Below are positions 31,537 to 39,854 of a stretch of 39,984 nt of DNA, in pieces (positions within the stretch are counted from its first letter, which is position 1; every line of letters begins with the position of its first letter). Location: positions 1 through 39,984 of the forward strand of contig DLGZ01000030.1 of the NCBI GenBank assembly GCA_002482965.1, read 5' to 3'. The DNA is from Verrucomicrobiaceae bacterium UBA7681 (GTDB lineage: Bacteria; Verrucomicrobiota; Verrucomicrobiia; Verrucomicrobiales; Verrucomicrobiaceae). The notes below the pieces were generated by a model, which ran no database searches, had not been told where the DNA came from, and saw nothing but the letters and a program-made list of their open reading frames with translations. A program made the translations under genes and the position numbers.

Positions 31537-32129
31537 AGAACAGCGGCGTCACCGTCGCCCCATCTGCGAAAGTGATCAAACGAGATGAGCACGCGTTCAT
31601 CCTGGAGGGCCAGCGCATCCTCGAAGCCGCGCGCCATGAGGCAGGGCTGATCCGCCAGAAGGCTGAAGTTGAAGCGGCGCAAAAGCGTGAGGAAGGCTTT
31701 CAGCAGGGGCTGGAAGAAGGTAAGGCCCAGATCGCCGAACACATCGTGCAATGCATGGGCCAGAGCGCGGCCTACTTCTCGAAGGTGGAGGACGTGATGG
31801 TGGACCTCGTCATGCGTGCGGTGCGGCATGTCATTGGTGAGCTGAGCCAGCGCGACGTGGCTGAGCGCATCGTGCGCCGTGCGCTGGAAAGCACGCGCAA
31901 TGAAAGCCAGGTGACCGTTCGCGTGGCACCCGGGCAGGCCGAGTGGCTGAAGAGCCGCCTCAGCGCCATCATGCAGGCTTTCCCGAAGGTGCAGTTTCTA
32001 CACGTCGAGTCCGACAACCGTCTGCCTGAAAACGGCTGCATTCTGGAGACCGAGATCGGCGTGGTGGATGCCACGCTCGAAACTCAGCTCAAGGCCATCG
32101 AGAAGGCGCTCATCCGGTCCATGAAATAA
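31524..32129 (+). CDS. sctL: ATPase stator/regulator SctL
   Basis: A 201-residue protein (YscL has 223) related to flagellar FliH. The start is the ATG at 31524, with AAGGAG 7 nt upstream inside sctK. A charged coiled coil (about 30-70, rich in E, K, Q; GFQQGLEEGKAQIAEH) is followed by a C-terminal domain (VEDVMVDLVMRAVRHVIGEL; QVTVRVAPGQAEWLKSRL; GCILETEIGVVDATLETQL) similar to the delta/b subunits of ATP synthase. SctL dimers tie the ATPase SctN to SctQ. Confidence 0.9.
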   Translation: MLCLENSGVTVAPSAKVIKRDEHAFILEGQRILEAARHEAGLIRQKAEVEAAQKREEGFQQGLEEGKAQIAEHIVQCMGQSAAYFSKVEDVMVDLVMRAVRHVIGELSQRDVAERIVRRALESTRNESQVTVRVAPGQAEWLKSRLSAIMQAFPKVQFLHVESDNRLPENGCILETEIGVVDATLETQLKAIEKALIRSMK

Positions 32130-32133
32130 CTCC

Positions 32134-33468
32134 ATGAGCCTCCTCCCTGCTTTCGACTTCGACTCGCTCACCGCACGCCTGAACCGTGGCATGGATGCCG
32201 TGCCGCCGCTCAGTCTGCGCGGCCGCGTCATGCAGGTGACAGGAACGATTTTGCGGGCCTATGCTCCAGGGGCAAAAATCGGCGAGCTCTGCCGGCTCAA
32301 GAATCCTTGGGAGGAGGAAGGCATTCTCGGTGAAGTCGTGGGCTTCTCCAAGAACCTCGCGCTCATCACACCGCTTGGGGAGATGCTCGGCCTCTCTTCC
32401 ACCACCGAAGTCATTCCCACGGGCGAAATTCACAAGGTGCCGGTCGGCAAGGAAATGCTGGGTCGTGTGCTGGATGGTCTCGGCAATCCCTCGGATGGCA
32501 AAGGCCCGTTCAAGATCGACGATTACTACGCCGTCACCGCAGATCCACCGAATGCGATGACGCGCCAGCTCATCTCCAAGCCCATCAGCCTCGGCGTGCG
32601 TGCGCTGGACGGTCTGCTCACCTGTGGTGAAGGCCAGCGCATGGGCATCTTTGCAGCAGCGGGCGGAGGCAAGAGCACTCTGCTCAGCCAGATCATCCGC
32701 AACACCACCGCAGACATCGTGGTGCTGGCGCTCATTGGTGAACGTGGTCGCGAGGTGCGCGAGTTCCTGGAGCGTGATCTGGGTGAAGAAGGCGTGAAGC
32801 GCGCCGTCACCGTCATTGCCACCTCCGACCGCCCCTCCATGGAGCGTCTGAAATGCGCCTACGTGGCCACCTCCATCGCCGAGTATTTTCGTGATCAGGG
32901 CAAGAAGGTACTGCTGCTCATGGACAGCGTCACGCGCTTCGCCCGCGCCTTGCGGGAGATCGGCCTTGCCGCAGGCGAGCCGCCCACGCGCCGTGGCTTC
33001 CCTCCTTCCGTCTTTGCCACGCTGCCGCGCATGATGGAGCGCGCCGGCTGTTCCAGCACGGGCAGCATCACCGCACTCTACACGGTGCTGGTGGAAGGGG
33101 ACGACATGACCGAGCCGGTGGCGGATGAGACCCGATCTATCCTCGACGGACACATTGTGCTGAGCCGCAAACTCGGCGCTGCAAACCACTACCCGGCCAT
33201 CGATGTGCTGGGCAGCGTCAGCCGACTTTTCACCGCCATCAACACACCGGACCACATGAAGGCTGCGGGGAGAATCCGAAATCTCATGTCCAAGTATCAG
33301 GAGGTGGAGCTGCTCGTCCGCATTGGCGAATACAAAAAGGGCAGCGATGCCGCCGCGGACGAAGCCATCTCCAAGATCGACGCCATCAATGGCTTCCTAC
33401 GCCAGGGACTGCGGGAGCAGAACAGCTTTGCTGAAACCACCCAGGCCATGCAGCAACTCACCCGATAA
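32134..33468 (+). CDS. sctN: T3SS ATPase SctN
   Basis: A 444-residue F1-beta-like ATPase (YscN has 439). Walker A at about 174-182 (AAAGGGKST, K180), the IGERGREVREF segment with its catalytic Glu at about 202-212, Walker B LLLMD with D264, and the ATP synthase alpha/beta signature PAIDVLGSVSR at 354-364. The hexamer sits under the export gate, strips chaperones and unfolds substrates. It begins 4 nt after sctL and starts the yscN-to-yscU block, which in Yersinia is a separate operon but here simply continues the run. Confidence 0.97.
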   Translation: MSLLPAFDFDSLTARLNRGMDAVPPLSLRGRVMQVTGTILRAYAPGAKIGELCRLKNPWEEEGILGEVVGFSKNLALITPLGEMLGLSSTTEVIPTGEIHKVPVGKEMLGRVLDGLGNPSDGKGPFKIDDYYAVTADPPNAMTRQLISKPISLGVRALDGLLTCGEGQRMGIFAAAGGGKSTLLSQIIRNTTADIVVLALIGERGREVREFLERDLGEEGVKRAVTVIATSDRPSMERLKCAYVATSIAEYFRDQGKKVLLLMDSVTRFARALREIGLAAGEPPTRRGFPPSVFATLPRMMERAGCSSTGSITALYTVLVEGDDMTEPVADETRSILDGHIVLSRKLGAANHYPAIDVLGSVSRLFTAINTPDHMKAAGRIRNLMSKYQEVELLVRIGEYKKGSDAAADEAISKIDAINGFLRQGLREQNSFAETTQAMQQLTR

Positions 33469-33473
33469 CTCGC

Positions 33474-33989
33474 ATGGAACGCTACCCACTCCAGGACATG
33501 ATTTTCGTGCGCAATCACCGAGAGGACAAAGCCAGCAAGGCCGTCACTCTCGCGCGCCGTGCGGTGTTGGATGCCGAGCAAGTCCTCGTGAAAAAGCAGC
33601 GTGAGCTGGAAGAGTATGCTGCGTGGAGAGCCGTGGAGGAAGAGCGCCTGATTCAATCCATCATGCAGCGCCCGGTGAAGCTGGGAGACATCACAGACAT
33701 CCGCCTGGAGATCACCGGCATGCGCGACCGCGAGCTGGACTGCGTGGACCAGGTGCGAAAGGCGGAAGGGGAACTCGACCGCGTCAAAGCCGAGCTGGAG
33801 CAGGCAAAGCTGGCCTACCGCAAGGCCGCGCAAGATCTCGAAAAGCTCGTGGAGCATCGCGTCGCCTGGCAGGAGGAGCAAAACTTCGAGATCGAGCGCC
33901 TCGCTGATCTCGAGCTGGAAGATTTCATCAGCCCAAAAAACCACGACTTGGAACTGCACCCGGAGGACTCGCATTATGAACTCAATTGA
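33474..33989 (+). CDS. sctO: Central stalk protein SctO
   Basis: A 171-residue highly charged protein, predicted to be one long antiparallel coiled coil (AVLDAEQVLVKKQRELEEYA; LDRVKAELEQAKLAYRKAAQ), the plan of YscO (154) and flagellar FliJ. It should sit in the ATPase hexamer like the gamma stalk and contact SctV. The gene follows sctN by 5 nt and overlaps sctP by 14 nt. Confidence 0.87.
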   Translation: MERYPLQDMIFVRNHREDKASKAVTLARRAVLDAEQVLVKKQRELEEYAAWRAVEEERLIQSIMQRPVKLGDITDIRLEITGMRDRELDCVDQVRKAEGELDRVKAELEQAKLAYRKAAQDLEKLVEHRVAWQEEQNFEIERLADLELEDFISPKNHDLELHPEDSHYELN

Positions 33990-35061
33990 AACCGCCGCAC
34001 CGCTCATCGTCGGCACCAGCGACAGTGATGGCAAGGATCTCAGCAGCCTTCTCGGTTCAGATCCAGCCGCCTTGGAAATCCTGCGCGCCATGATTGGCGG
34101 CATCATCCCTCAGCAGGCTGGCGGGCTGCCATCTTCCGCCTCTGGCGAGTCGGAAGCGAATGGAGCAAAAACTCTCTTCACCAAGATCCAGACCCTGCTC
34201 ACGAAGGCTCTGGCGGATGAATCACTGCCGCCGTCACTCGCTCCCATCATGACGGCACTGCAGGGCAGGCTGTCTTCCACAGGAACGGCAGCGCATCAGG
34301 GGGGCACCGCGCTGTCTTCTGATCTGACGCCCGCTCTTCTTCCTCCGGGGCAGTCTTTCGCGCAGCAGGCTGAGGATGCAGGCACCTCTGCCGGACCTCT
34401 CTTCTCGCCTGAAGCACTTATGCTGATGAAGCAGATGCTCAGCAGCCTGGATGGCACCACCTTCGCGCCAGCTACGGATACCAGCTTGCAGGAAATCCGG
34501 CTCGCCCTTACCGCCGCTCTCAATCGGCCGTCGGCAGAAGATGTGACGGCACCTCTGAAGACAGAGCCCACGGAGGCCCCACCGCCACCGGATGTCTCCA
34601 GCCTGGGGCATAGCATTCTGCATTCCCTGGGGGCTCACTCCTCCACCGCAGCCGCTGCCACGCAGTCAGCAGGGCATGCGCCTTCGGCAGAACGAGTGGA
34701 GCAGGTCAGCGCCTTGATCACCGAAATGGCCGATCGCGTTCTCGTCACCGATCCTCTGCATGGTCAGACTCAGGAGGTGCGCATCACACTGGCGGATAAT
34801 CTCATGCCTGGCACTGACCTCCGCGTCTGGCGCGAGGACGGCGGGCAGCTCCGCGTGGAGTTTGACACTGTCTCTCCTTACTGGGCGCGTGTCTTGAACG
34901 AGGCGTCCCCGCTTCTCACGCAGCGCCTCAATGAACGCCTCGGCCAGCCTGATCAGCTCGCTGTGGTGACCGTGCAGCAGCAGGGCGGGCAGCCCGAAGA
35001 CGGGCGCTCGCGCAATCGTCAGTCGCCATGGGAACTCGCCCAGCAGTCTCTCAATTCCTAA
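33976..35061 (+). CDS. sctP: Needle length regulator SctP
   Basis: A 361-residue protein. The first two thirds are Ser/Ala/Pro/Thr-rich and poorly ordered, the ruler part. The C-terminal part, about 235-320, has the features of the substrate-specificity switch domain: VSALITEMADRVLVTD, QEVRITLADNLMPGTDLRVWRED and LRVEFDTVSPYWARVLNE. It ends in a Gln/Gly/Arg-rich tail. In Yersinia the length of YscP sets needle length; this one is shorter than YscP (515), which would predict a shorter needle if the rule holds. An SD (GGAGG, 33962-33966) lies 9 nt before the ATG within sctO. Confidence 0.85.
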   Translation: MNSIETAAPLIVGTSDSDGKDLSSLLGSDPAALEILRAMIGGIIPQQAGGLPSSASGESEANGAKTLFTKIQTLLTKALADESLPPSLAPIMTALQGRLSSTGTAAHQGGTALSSDLTPALLPPGQSFAQQAEDAGTSAGPLFSPEALMLMKQMLSSLDGTTFAPATDTSLQEIRLALTAALNRPSAEDVTAPLKTEPTEAPPPPDVSSLGHSILHSLGAHSSTAAAATQSAGHAPSAERVEQVSALITEMADRVLVTDPLHGQTQEVRITLADNLMPGTDLRVWREDGGQLRVEFDTVSPYWARVLNEASPLLTQRLNERLGQPDQLAVVTVQQQGGQPEDGRSRNRQSPWELAQQSLNS

Positions 35062-35082
35062 TCATCCCTTTTCATTTCCCGA

Positions 35083-36093
35083 GTGAGCCAGTCTTCGCCA
35101 TTTGCAATCCCGTCGCCTACCGCCGTGAGGCCGGAATTTGTCCGGCTGGTCAACCGCATTGCCGGAAGGCGTCGCGCATTGAGCTTTGACTGGAACGGCC
35201 AGCGTGCGCACTTCGGCTTTTCGAACAGCCTCAGCGCACCGCGTGGTGGCTGGCGTCTCGGCATCGTCATGGGCGGGCATCCCTTGACGGTGGAAATCAG
35301 CCACCTGCCAGACCTCACCTGGATTGATCCCACGCTCGCGGGGGTGGATGTGAATGCACTTCCCGCCGAACTGGCCTGCGCCTTGGTGGAAGCCAGCTTC
35401 GGGGAGATTTTCACCGCGCTGTGCAAGCTGGGCATCGACGTGAAAATCACCTCGGTGGAGCCGTTCACCTTTCGAGATGCCGCTGAAGAAATCATCGGCT
35501 GGAGTGTGGATCGCGGTACTCACACCGGTTGGATCCATGGCCACATCGCGGGCGATGAAGCGGCTTTAAATCATCTCGCCGGCCTCATGAGCAAGGCCCC
35601 TGTGCAGGAGGGTGCAGGCACGCTGGAGATTCCGGTGCCGGTGCATCTCGTCGCGGGAATGCTGATTCTTCCCTTGGCCGAATGGCAGGCACTGCAGGCT
35701 CACGATGTGCTGCTGGCCGGTGGCTTGCGTGAATTCAAAGACGCCCGTGCCTGCACGCTCCAAGCCGCCGGACGCAATCTGGGCAGCGGCACGCTCAAAG
35801 ACAAAACATTCACCCTGCAAAACCTCATCCCCGCACCTGCTACGACCATGGGAGACCCCGCTACATCTGCCTCCGTCAATGATCTCGAGATCGAGCTGAC
35901 TTTCGTCGCCGGTCAGACCACCCTCACCGTCGCGGAGCTGCGCGGCCTCGCACCCGGTTACACCTTTGAGCTGCCACTGCTCGCTGGTGAGGCGCTCGCC
36001 ATCTGTGCCAATGGCAGGCCAGTGGGCAAAGGCGAGCTCATTGAGGTGGGCGAGCATCTCGGAGTCCGCGTCACCGAGTTTTTTGCATCATGA
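35083..36093 (+). CDS. sctQ: Sorting platform (C-ring) protein SctQ
   Basis: A 336-residue protein (YscQ has 307) starting at a GTG at 35083; no earlier ATG fits. The N-terminal part (1-160) is divergent. Residues about 185-245 form the first SpoA-like domain (GTLEIPVPVHLVAGMLILPLAEWQAL) and 262-334 the second, well-conserved SpoA domain (NDLEIELTFVAGQTTLTVAELRGLAPGYTFELP, then EVGEHLGVRVTEF). SctQ forms the pods that bind SctK and SctL and receive substrate-chaperone complexes. An in-frame Met at 256 could start the separate C-terminal fragment made by many SctQ genes. The stop overlaps sctR by 4 nt. Confidence 0.92.
   Translation: MSQSSPFAIPSPTAVRPEFVRLVNRIAGRRRALSFDWNGQRAHFGFSNSLSAPRGGWRLGIVMGGHPLTVEISHLPDLTWIDPTLAGVDVNALPAELACALVEASFGEIFTALCKLGIDVKITSVEPFTFRDAAEEIIGWSVDRGTHTGWIHGHIAGDEAALNHLAGLMSKAPVQEGAGTLEIPVPVHLVAGMLILPLAEWQALQAHDVLLAGGLREFKDARACTLQAAGRNLGSGTLKDKTFTLQNLIPAPATTMGDPATSASVNDLEIELTFVAGQTTLTVAELRGLAPGYTFELPLLAGEALAICANGRPVGKGELIEVGEHLGVRVTEFFAS
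35848..36093 (+). other. Possible internal start producing SctQ-C (second SpoA domain)
   Basis: The in-frame ATG at 35848 (Met256, MGDPATSAS) lies just before the last SpoA domain and would give an 81-residue product, close to YscQ-C (about 88), which is made from an internal start and is needed for assembly. There is no SD before it, but many real starts in this window lack one as well. Confidence 0.4.
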
Positions 36094-36761
36094 CCTCCTT
36101 TCAAATACCAGATCCTCTCACGCTGATCGTGCTGACGGCGGTGCTCGCCCTGGCGCCGTTCTTTGCCATCATGGCAACTTCTTATGTGAAGCTCGTTGTG
36201 GTGCTCAGCCTCGTGCGCAATGCCCTCGGCATCCAGCAGATCCCGCCGAACATGGTGCTCAACGGCATCGCCGTCATTCTCAGCATCTACATCATGGCAC
36301 CCATCGGCCAGGCCACGTTTGCGGCGGTGGAACAGGAGGATTTCAAAGACTTCAATGCCAGCAAGCTGCGGGTGGTGCTGGAGAAGGGGAGCACGCCCAT
36401 TCGAGAGTTCCTGAACCGGCACACATCGGGGCATGAGAAAAAATTCTTCCTCGACACTGCCCGCCGCGTCTGGGGAAACGAGTCCAAAGTGGAGATCAGC
36501 AACGACAGCTTCTTCGTGCTGATCCCGGCCTTCACCGTGAGCGAGCTGACGTCCGCCTTTCAGATCGGCTTCCTGCTCTATCTCCCGTTCATCGCCATCG
36601 ATCTCATCGTCTCCAACATCCTCCTGGCCATGGGCATGATGATGGTTTCCCCCATGACGATCTCGCTTCCCTTCAAGCTGCTGCTCTTCGTCCTGGTGGA
36701 CGGCTGGGCGCGGCTGATCCACGGCCTCGTGCTGACCTATGTGCTCAAAGGGGGCGGATGA
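36090..36761 (+). CDS. sctR: Export gate protein SctR
   Basis: A 223-residue FliP-family membrane protein (YscR has 217). Four hydrophobic segments: about 10-34 (LIVLTAVLALAPFFAIMATSY), 50-72, a pair around 160-190 (FLLYLPFIAIDLIVSNILLAMGM) and the C-terminal one (195-217). Conserved features are SYVKLVVVLSLVRNALGIQQIPPNMVLNGIA and MMMVSPMTISLPFKLLLFVLVDGW. Five copies with SctS and SctT form the helical core gate in the inner membrane. It overlaps sctQ by 4 nt. Confidence 0.96.
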   Translation: MTSFQIPDPLTLIVLTAVLALAPFFAIMATSYVKLVVVLSLVRNALGIQQIPPNMVLNGIAVILSIYIMAPIGQATFAAVEQEDFKDFNASKLRVVLEKGSTPIREFLNRHTSGHEKKFFLDTARRVWGNESKVEISNDSFFVLIPAFTVSELTSAFQIGFLLYLPFIAIDLIVSNILLAMGMMMVSPMTISLPFKLLLFVLVDGWARLIHGLVLTYVLKGGG

Positions 36762-36786
36762 CCGGACGACTGACTGACGCTACTGC

Positions 36787-37056
36787 ATGAATCAAAACCT
36801 GCTCATCGACTTCACCAATCAGGCGCTCATCCTGGTGCTCGTACTCTCCATGCCGCCCATCATCGTGGCCACGGTGGTCGGCGTGCTAGTGAGCCTCGTG
36901 CAGGCGCTGACCCAGGTGCAGGAGCAGACGCTGGGTTTTGCGGTGAAACTCATCGTCGTCACCCTCGTGCTGCTGTTCACTGCCGGCTGGACCGGCGCGG
37001 AGATGTACAAGTACACCGTTCAGATCTTTGAAACCTTCCCCACGCTGCAGCGATGA
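36787..37056 (+). CDS. sctS: Export gate protein SctS
   Basis: An 89-residue FliQ-family protein (YscS has 88) with two membrane helices: about 13-38 (ALILVLVLSMPPIIVATVVGVLVSLVQ) and 53-75 (AVKLIVVTLVLLFTAGW). The connecting loop has the conserved ALTQVQEQTLGFA. Four copies wrap the SctR/T core. The stop overlaps the sctT start by 4 nt. Confidence 0.95.
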   Translation: MNQNLLIDFTNQALILVLVLSMPPIIVATVVGVLVSLVQALTQVQEQTLGFAVKLIVVTLVLLFTAGWTGAEMYKYTVQIFETFPTLQR

Positions 37057-37847
37057 TGACGGACATGGATGTGCGCACGATTTTCCTGGTCATCGTGTTC
37101 ACGGTGCCTCGGATGATGTCGGCGCTGCTCATCTCGCCTTTTTTTGGGGATCAGTTTATCCAGGGCATGGCGCGGCAGGTCGTCATCCTGTCGCTGAGTT
37201 TGATGGCCATTCCCATCACGCTGAAGGCCGGCATTCAACTGCCGGACACCGCTTCCTGGCCGGTGCATGTGCTGGCCGTGCTGATCAAGGAAATCTGCAT
37301 TGGCATGCTGATCGGCTACGGCACGGGGCTGGTCTTCTGGATTGCCGAAGGCACGGGCTTTTTCATCGACAACCAGCGCGGCAGCTCCATGGCGGAAATG
37401 TTTGATCCCATGTCCGGCGGCAGCAGCTCGCTCTTCGGCGTGCTGTTTACCAAGGTGCTGGGCGTGTTGTTCTTCCTCGGCGGCGGCTTCGCGGCCTTCC
37501 TCACCATCATGTATGACAGCTACATCACCTGGCCCGTCTTCTCTTACTTCCCGGAGTTTCAGCCCACCTTTGCCGCAGCATGCCTGAACATGCTGGACAC
37601 GCTGATGGGACTGATCGTGACGTTCGCCTCCCCGATCATCATCGCCATGTTCATTGCCGAGTTCGGCCTCGGACTGATGAACCGCTTCAGCCCGCAGTTG
37701 AACGTCTTCTTCCTCGCCATGCCGGTGAAGAGCGGCATCGCCTCCCTCCTCATCATTTTCTATCTCGTGTTCCTTATGGGTTTCTTCAAAGGGCAGATCA
37801 TGACGCCGGAAAAATGGCAGGGGTTCTTCCACGGATTCTTCAAATGA
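37053..37847 (+). CDS. sctT: Export gate protein SctT
   Basis: A 264-residue FliR-family membrane protein (YscT has 261) with about six hydrophobic segments. Recognisable stretches are FTVPRMMSALLISPFFG near the N-terminus, IKEICIGMLIGYGTGLVFWIAEGTGFFIDNQRGSSMAE in the middle (the conserved plug-forming region) and EFGLGLMNRFSPQLNVFFLAMPVKSGIA. One copy joins SctR5 and SctS4. It is followed by sctU after 1 nt. Confidence 0.95.
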   Translation: MMTDMDVRTIFLVIVFTVPRMMSALLISPFFGDQFIQGMARQVVILSLSLMAIPITLKAGIQLPDTASWPVHVLAVLIKEICIGMLIGYGTGLVFWIAEGTGFFIDNQRGSSMAEMFDPMSGGSSSLFGVLFTKVLGVLFFLGGGFAAFLTIMYDSYITWPVFSYFPEFQPTFAAACLNMLDTLMGLIVTFASPIIIAMFIAEFGLGLMNRFSPQLNVFFLAMPVKSGIASLLIIFYLVFLMGFFKGQIMTPEKWQGFFHGFFK

Positions 37848-37848
37848 C

Positions 37849-38895
37849 ATGAGCGAGAAGACCGAGGACCCAACACCGAAGAAACTGCGCGACGCCCGGC
37901 AGAAGGGGCAGGTGGCCAAGAGCCAGGACGTCACCACCACAGCGCTCACGGTCAGTTGTTTTGTGCTGATCTCCGCGCTGTGGCCGTGGTATGTGGAGGA
38001 GCTCAAGGCGCTGATGCTGCTGCCCGTCTCCTTCACCACCCAACCTTTTGAAGACGTGGTGGATGAAGTGCAAAAGGCCATCGTCGTGAAGATCCTGCTG
38101 CTCTCTGCGCCGATGCTCGGCCTCGTCATGGTCGTCGGCATTGCCTCCAACCTGGCGCAGGTGGGCTTCATGCTGGTCTTTGAACCCATCAAGCCGGAGC
38201 TGAAGAAGCTCAACCCGCTCGACAAGCTCAAGCAGATGTTCTCGATGAAGAACCTCGTCGAGTTCTTAAAGTCAGCCGTCAAGGTCATCGTCATCGCCGT
38301 GCTGATTTACATCGTCACCAAAAAGAGCCTCGATCCGCTCACGCGCGTGCCCTATGCCGGGGAGACTGGCGTGCTGCTCGCGCTCAAGCCCATGCTCAGT
38401 ACCCTGGCCATCAATGTCACGCTGGTGTACATCGCCCTGGCAGCGGTGGATTACTTCTTCCAGAAGTTTCAGCACATCAAACAGCTCAAGATGAGCAAGG
38501 ATGAAGTGAAGCGCGAATACAAGGAAAGCGAGGGCAATCCCGAGATCAAAGGCAAGCGCAAGCAGCTCCACCAGGAGATGGTGATGAATGACACCATGGA
38601 GCGCACGCGTGGTGCCAGCGTCGTTGTCACCAATCCCACGCACCTGGCCATCGCCATCTACTACAAAGAGGAGGACAACCAGATGCCCAAGGTTCTGGCG
38701 AAAGGGGAGGACTACGTGGCCAAACGCATGATCGAAGTGGCCAAGCAGGAGGGCATTCCCGTCATGCAGCACATCCCGCTGGCGCGTGCCATCTATGAAA
38801 ATGTGGATATCGACCGTTTCATCCCTGCCAATCTCATCGAGCCCATGGCCGAGGTGCTCCGCTGGCTGAAGGAGTTTCATGAGGAGCAGCGCTGA
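37849..38895 (+). CDS. sctU: Autocleaving export switch protein SctU
   Basis: A 348-residue FlhB/YscU-family protein (YscU has 354). The N-terminal TEDPTPKKLRDARQKGQVAKS signature is followed by four membrane segments (about 30-60, 80-105, 143-158, 180-205). The cytoplasmic domain contains the NPTH motif at 262-265, where the protein cuts itself between Asn and Pro to allow the switch to middle and late substrates. All four residues are intact. It is the last plus-strand T3SS gene; its stop is 14 nt from the convergent stop of the sigma factor gene, with no visible terminator between. Confidence 0.97.
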   Translation: MSEKTEDPTPKKLRDARQKGQVAKSQDVTTTALTVSCFVLISALWPWYVEELKALMLLPVSFTTQPFEDVVDEVQKAIVVKILLLSAPMLGLVMVVGIASNLAQVGFMLVFEPIKPELKKLNPLDKLKQMFSMKNLVEFLKSAVKVIVIAVLIYIVTKKSLDPLTRVPYAGETGVLLALKPMLSTLAINVTLVYIALAAVDYFFQKFQHIKQLKMSKDEVKREYKESEGNPEIKGKRKQLHQEMVMNDTMERTRGASVVVTNPTHLAIAIYYKEEDNQMPKVLAKGEDYVAKRMIEVAKQEGIPVMQHIPLARAIYENVDIDRFIPANLIEPMAEVLRWLKEFHEEQR

Positions 38896-38909
38896 GCTAC
38901 TCCCACGGA

Positions 38910-39677
38910 TTAGGCCGCCACCGCTTCCAGCAGCAGACGGATTTCATGCTCGATGTCCGCCGGGTCTTCCACCGTCTCCGCGATCTGCTGCCGCAGCAGT
39001 TCGCCGTAACGCTTCCGCATGCGGAATACCGCCACCGCCACGGTGCCGGAACTCATGCCAATCGACGCACCGAGTTCCTGGTAGGAGTTGGGGTTTGAGC
39101 TGCTGACCAAAAACGGCTGCAGCGCCGTGAACAGCGCCTGCTTGCCCACCTTCTCATACTCGGCCTGCAAGCCTTGCAGCGCCCGTTGCAGGAGGTTTTC
39201 CGCCCAGCTCCGCTCAAAGTGCTTCTCCGGCGTGTCCGGATGCGCGATCTCCCGTTCATAACGGTTCTCGCTGTCATCCGCATCGATCGGCACAAAGTGC
39301 ACCCGACCGCCGCGCTTCTCTGCGTTTTGCTTCCGCACCTCATTGCTCACGAAATGCCGCAGGGCACCCAGCAGAAACGAGCGGAAGCGCCCGCGCTGTG
39401 GGTCCGCATGGGCCAGCACATTGTTCTTCAGCACATGCTCAAAGAATCCCTGCGTAAGATCTTGGGAGTCTTCCGGGGAATAGCCCATCCGCCTGACAAA
39501 GCCGTAAATCGGGTGCCAGCACGCACGGCAGATCTCGGCCAGATCCTTTTCCGCGCGCACTTCATTCAGCTCCGCAGCGCGAATCACCATGCTCCAGCGC
39601 GTCACCCCGAAAGCCTCTTTCGGTTTGTTGCTCTGGGCCACTTCTGCGTGGCTGGGAATTTGCAAGGGATCAGACAT
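38910..39677 (-). CDS. ECF-type RNA polymerase sigma factor (DLTQ group)
   Basis: A 255-residue sigma-70-family protein. Region 2 lies around residues 35-120 and includes the characteristic DSQDLTQGFFEHVL and RGRFRSFLLGALRHFVSNE. Region 4 lies around 195-235 (SYQELGASIGMSSGTVAVAVFRMRKRYGELLRQQI), the helix-turn-helix that reads the -35 element. The 80-residue stretch between them and the C-terminal tail are typical of the large ECF group of Planctomycetes and Verrucomicrobia, which usually sits next to a Ser/Thr kinase gene instead of an anti-sigma gene. The matching kinase type is found at 268-3801 on the same strand, the other side of the T3SS block. Whether it drives T3SS promoters is unknown. 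No clear promoter is visible in front of it. Confidence 0.88.
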   Translation of the reverse strand: MSDPLQIPSHAEVAQSNKPKEAFGVTRWSMVIRAAELNEVRAEKDLAEICRACWHPIYGFVRRMGYSPEDSQDLTQGFFEHVLKNNVLAHADPQRGRFRSFLLGALRHFVSNEVRKQNAEKRGGRVHFVPIDADDSENRYEREIAHPDTPEKHFERSWAENLLQRALQGLQAEYEKVGKQALFTALQPFLVSSSNPNSYQELGASIGMSSGTVAVAVFRMRKRYGELLRQQIAETVEDPADIEHEIRLLLEAVAA

Positions 39678-39854
39678 TCAATTTCAGAAATCGAGCCAGT
39701 CTTTACTGAATCTTGCAACCACGCGCAACCGGCATCATCAGATCAAATTGCAACGATCTGAAAGTTGCTGATGCGTCGATGTTTTGAAAATCAGCATTCA
39801 ATGCCACTGGGGAACCTGATTGTGCTTCGCGGAGACATGGAAACAAGCTTAGAG

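Noticed and set aside
32110..33255. 381-codon open frame on the minus strand
   Set aside because: Antisense to the ATPase gene sctN, no domains.
37020..38294. 424-codon open frame on the minus strand
   Set aside because: Antisense to sctT and sctU; low-complexity His/Glu/Arg stretches.
32134..38895. Flagellar instead of injectisome export genes
   Set aside because: Secretin, needle, tip, translocators, SctX/Y and TyeA are present and no flagellin, hook or motor gene is seen.
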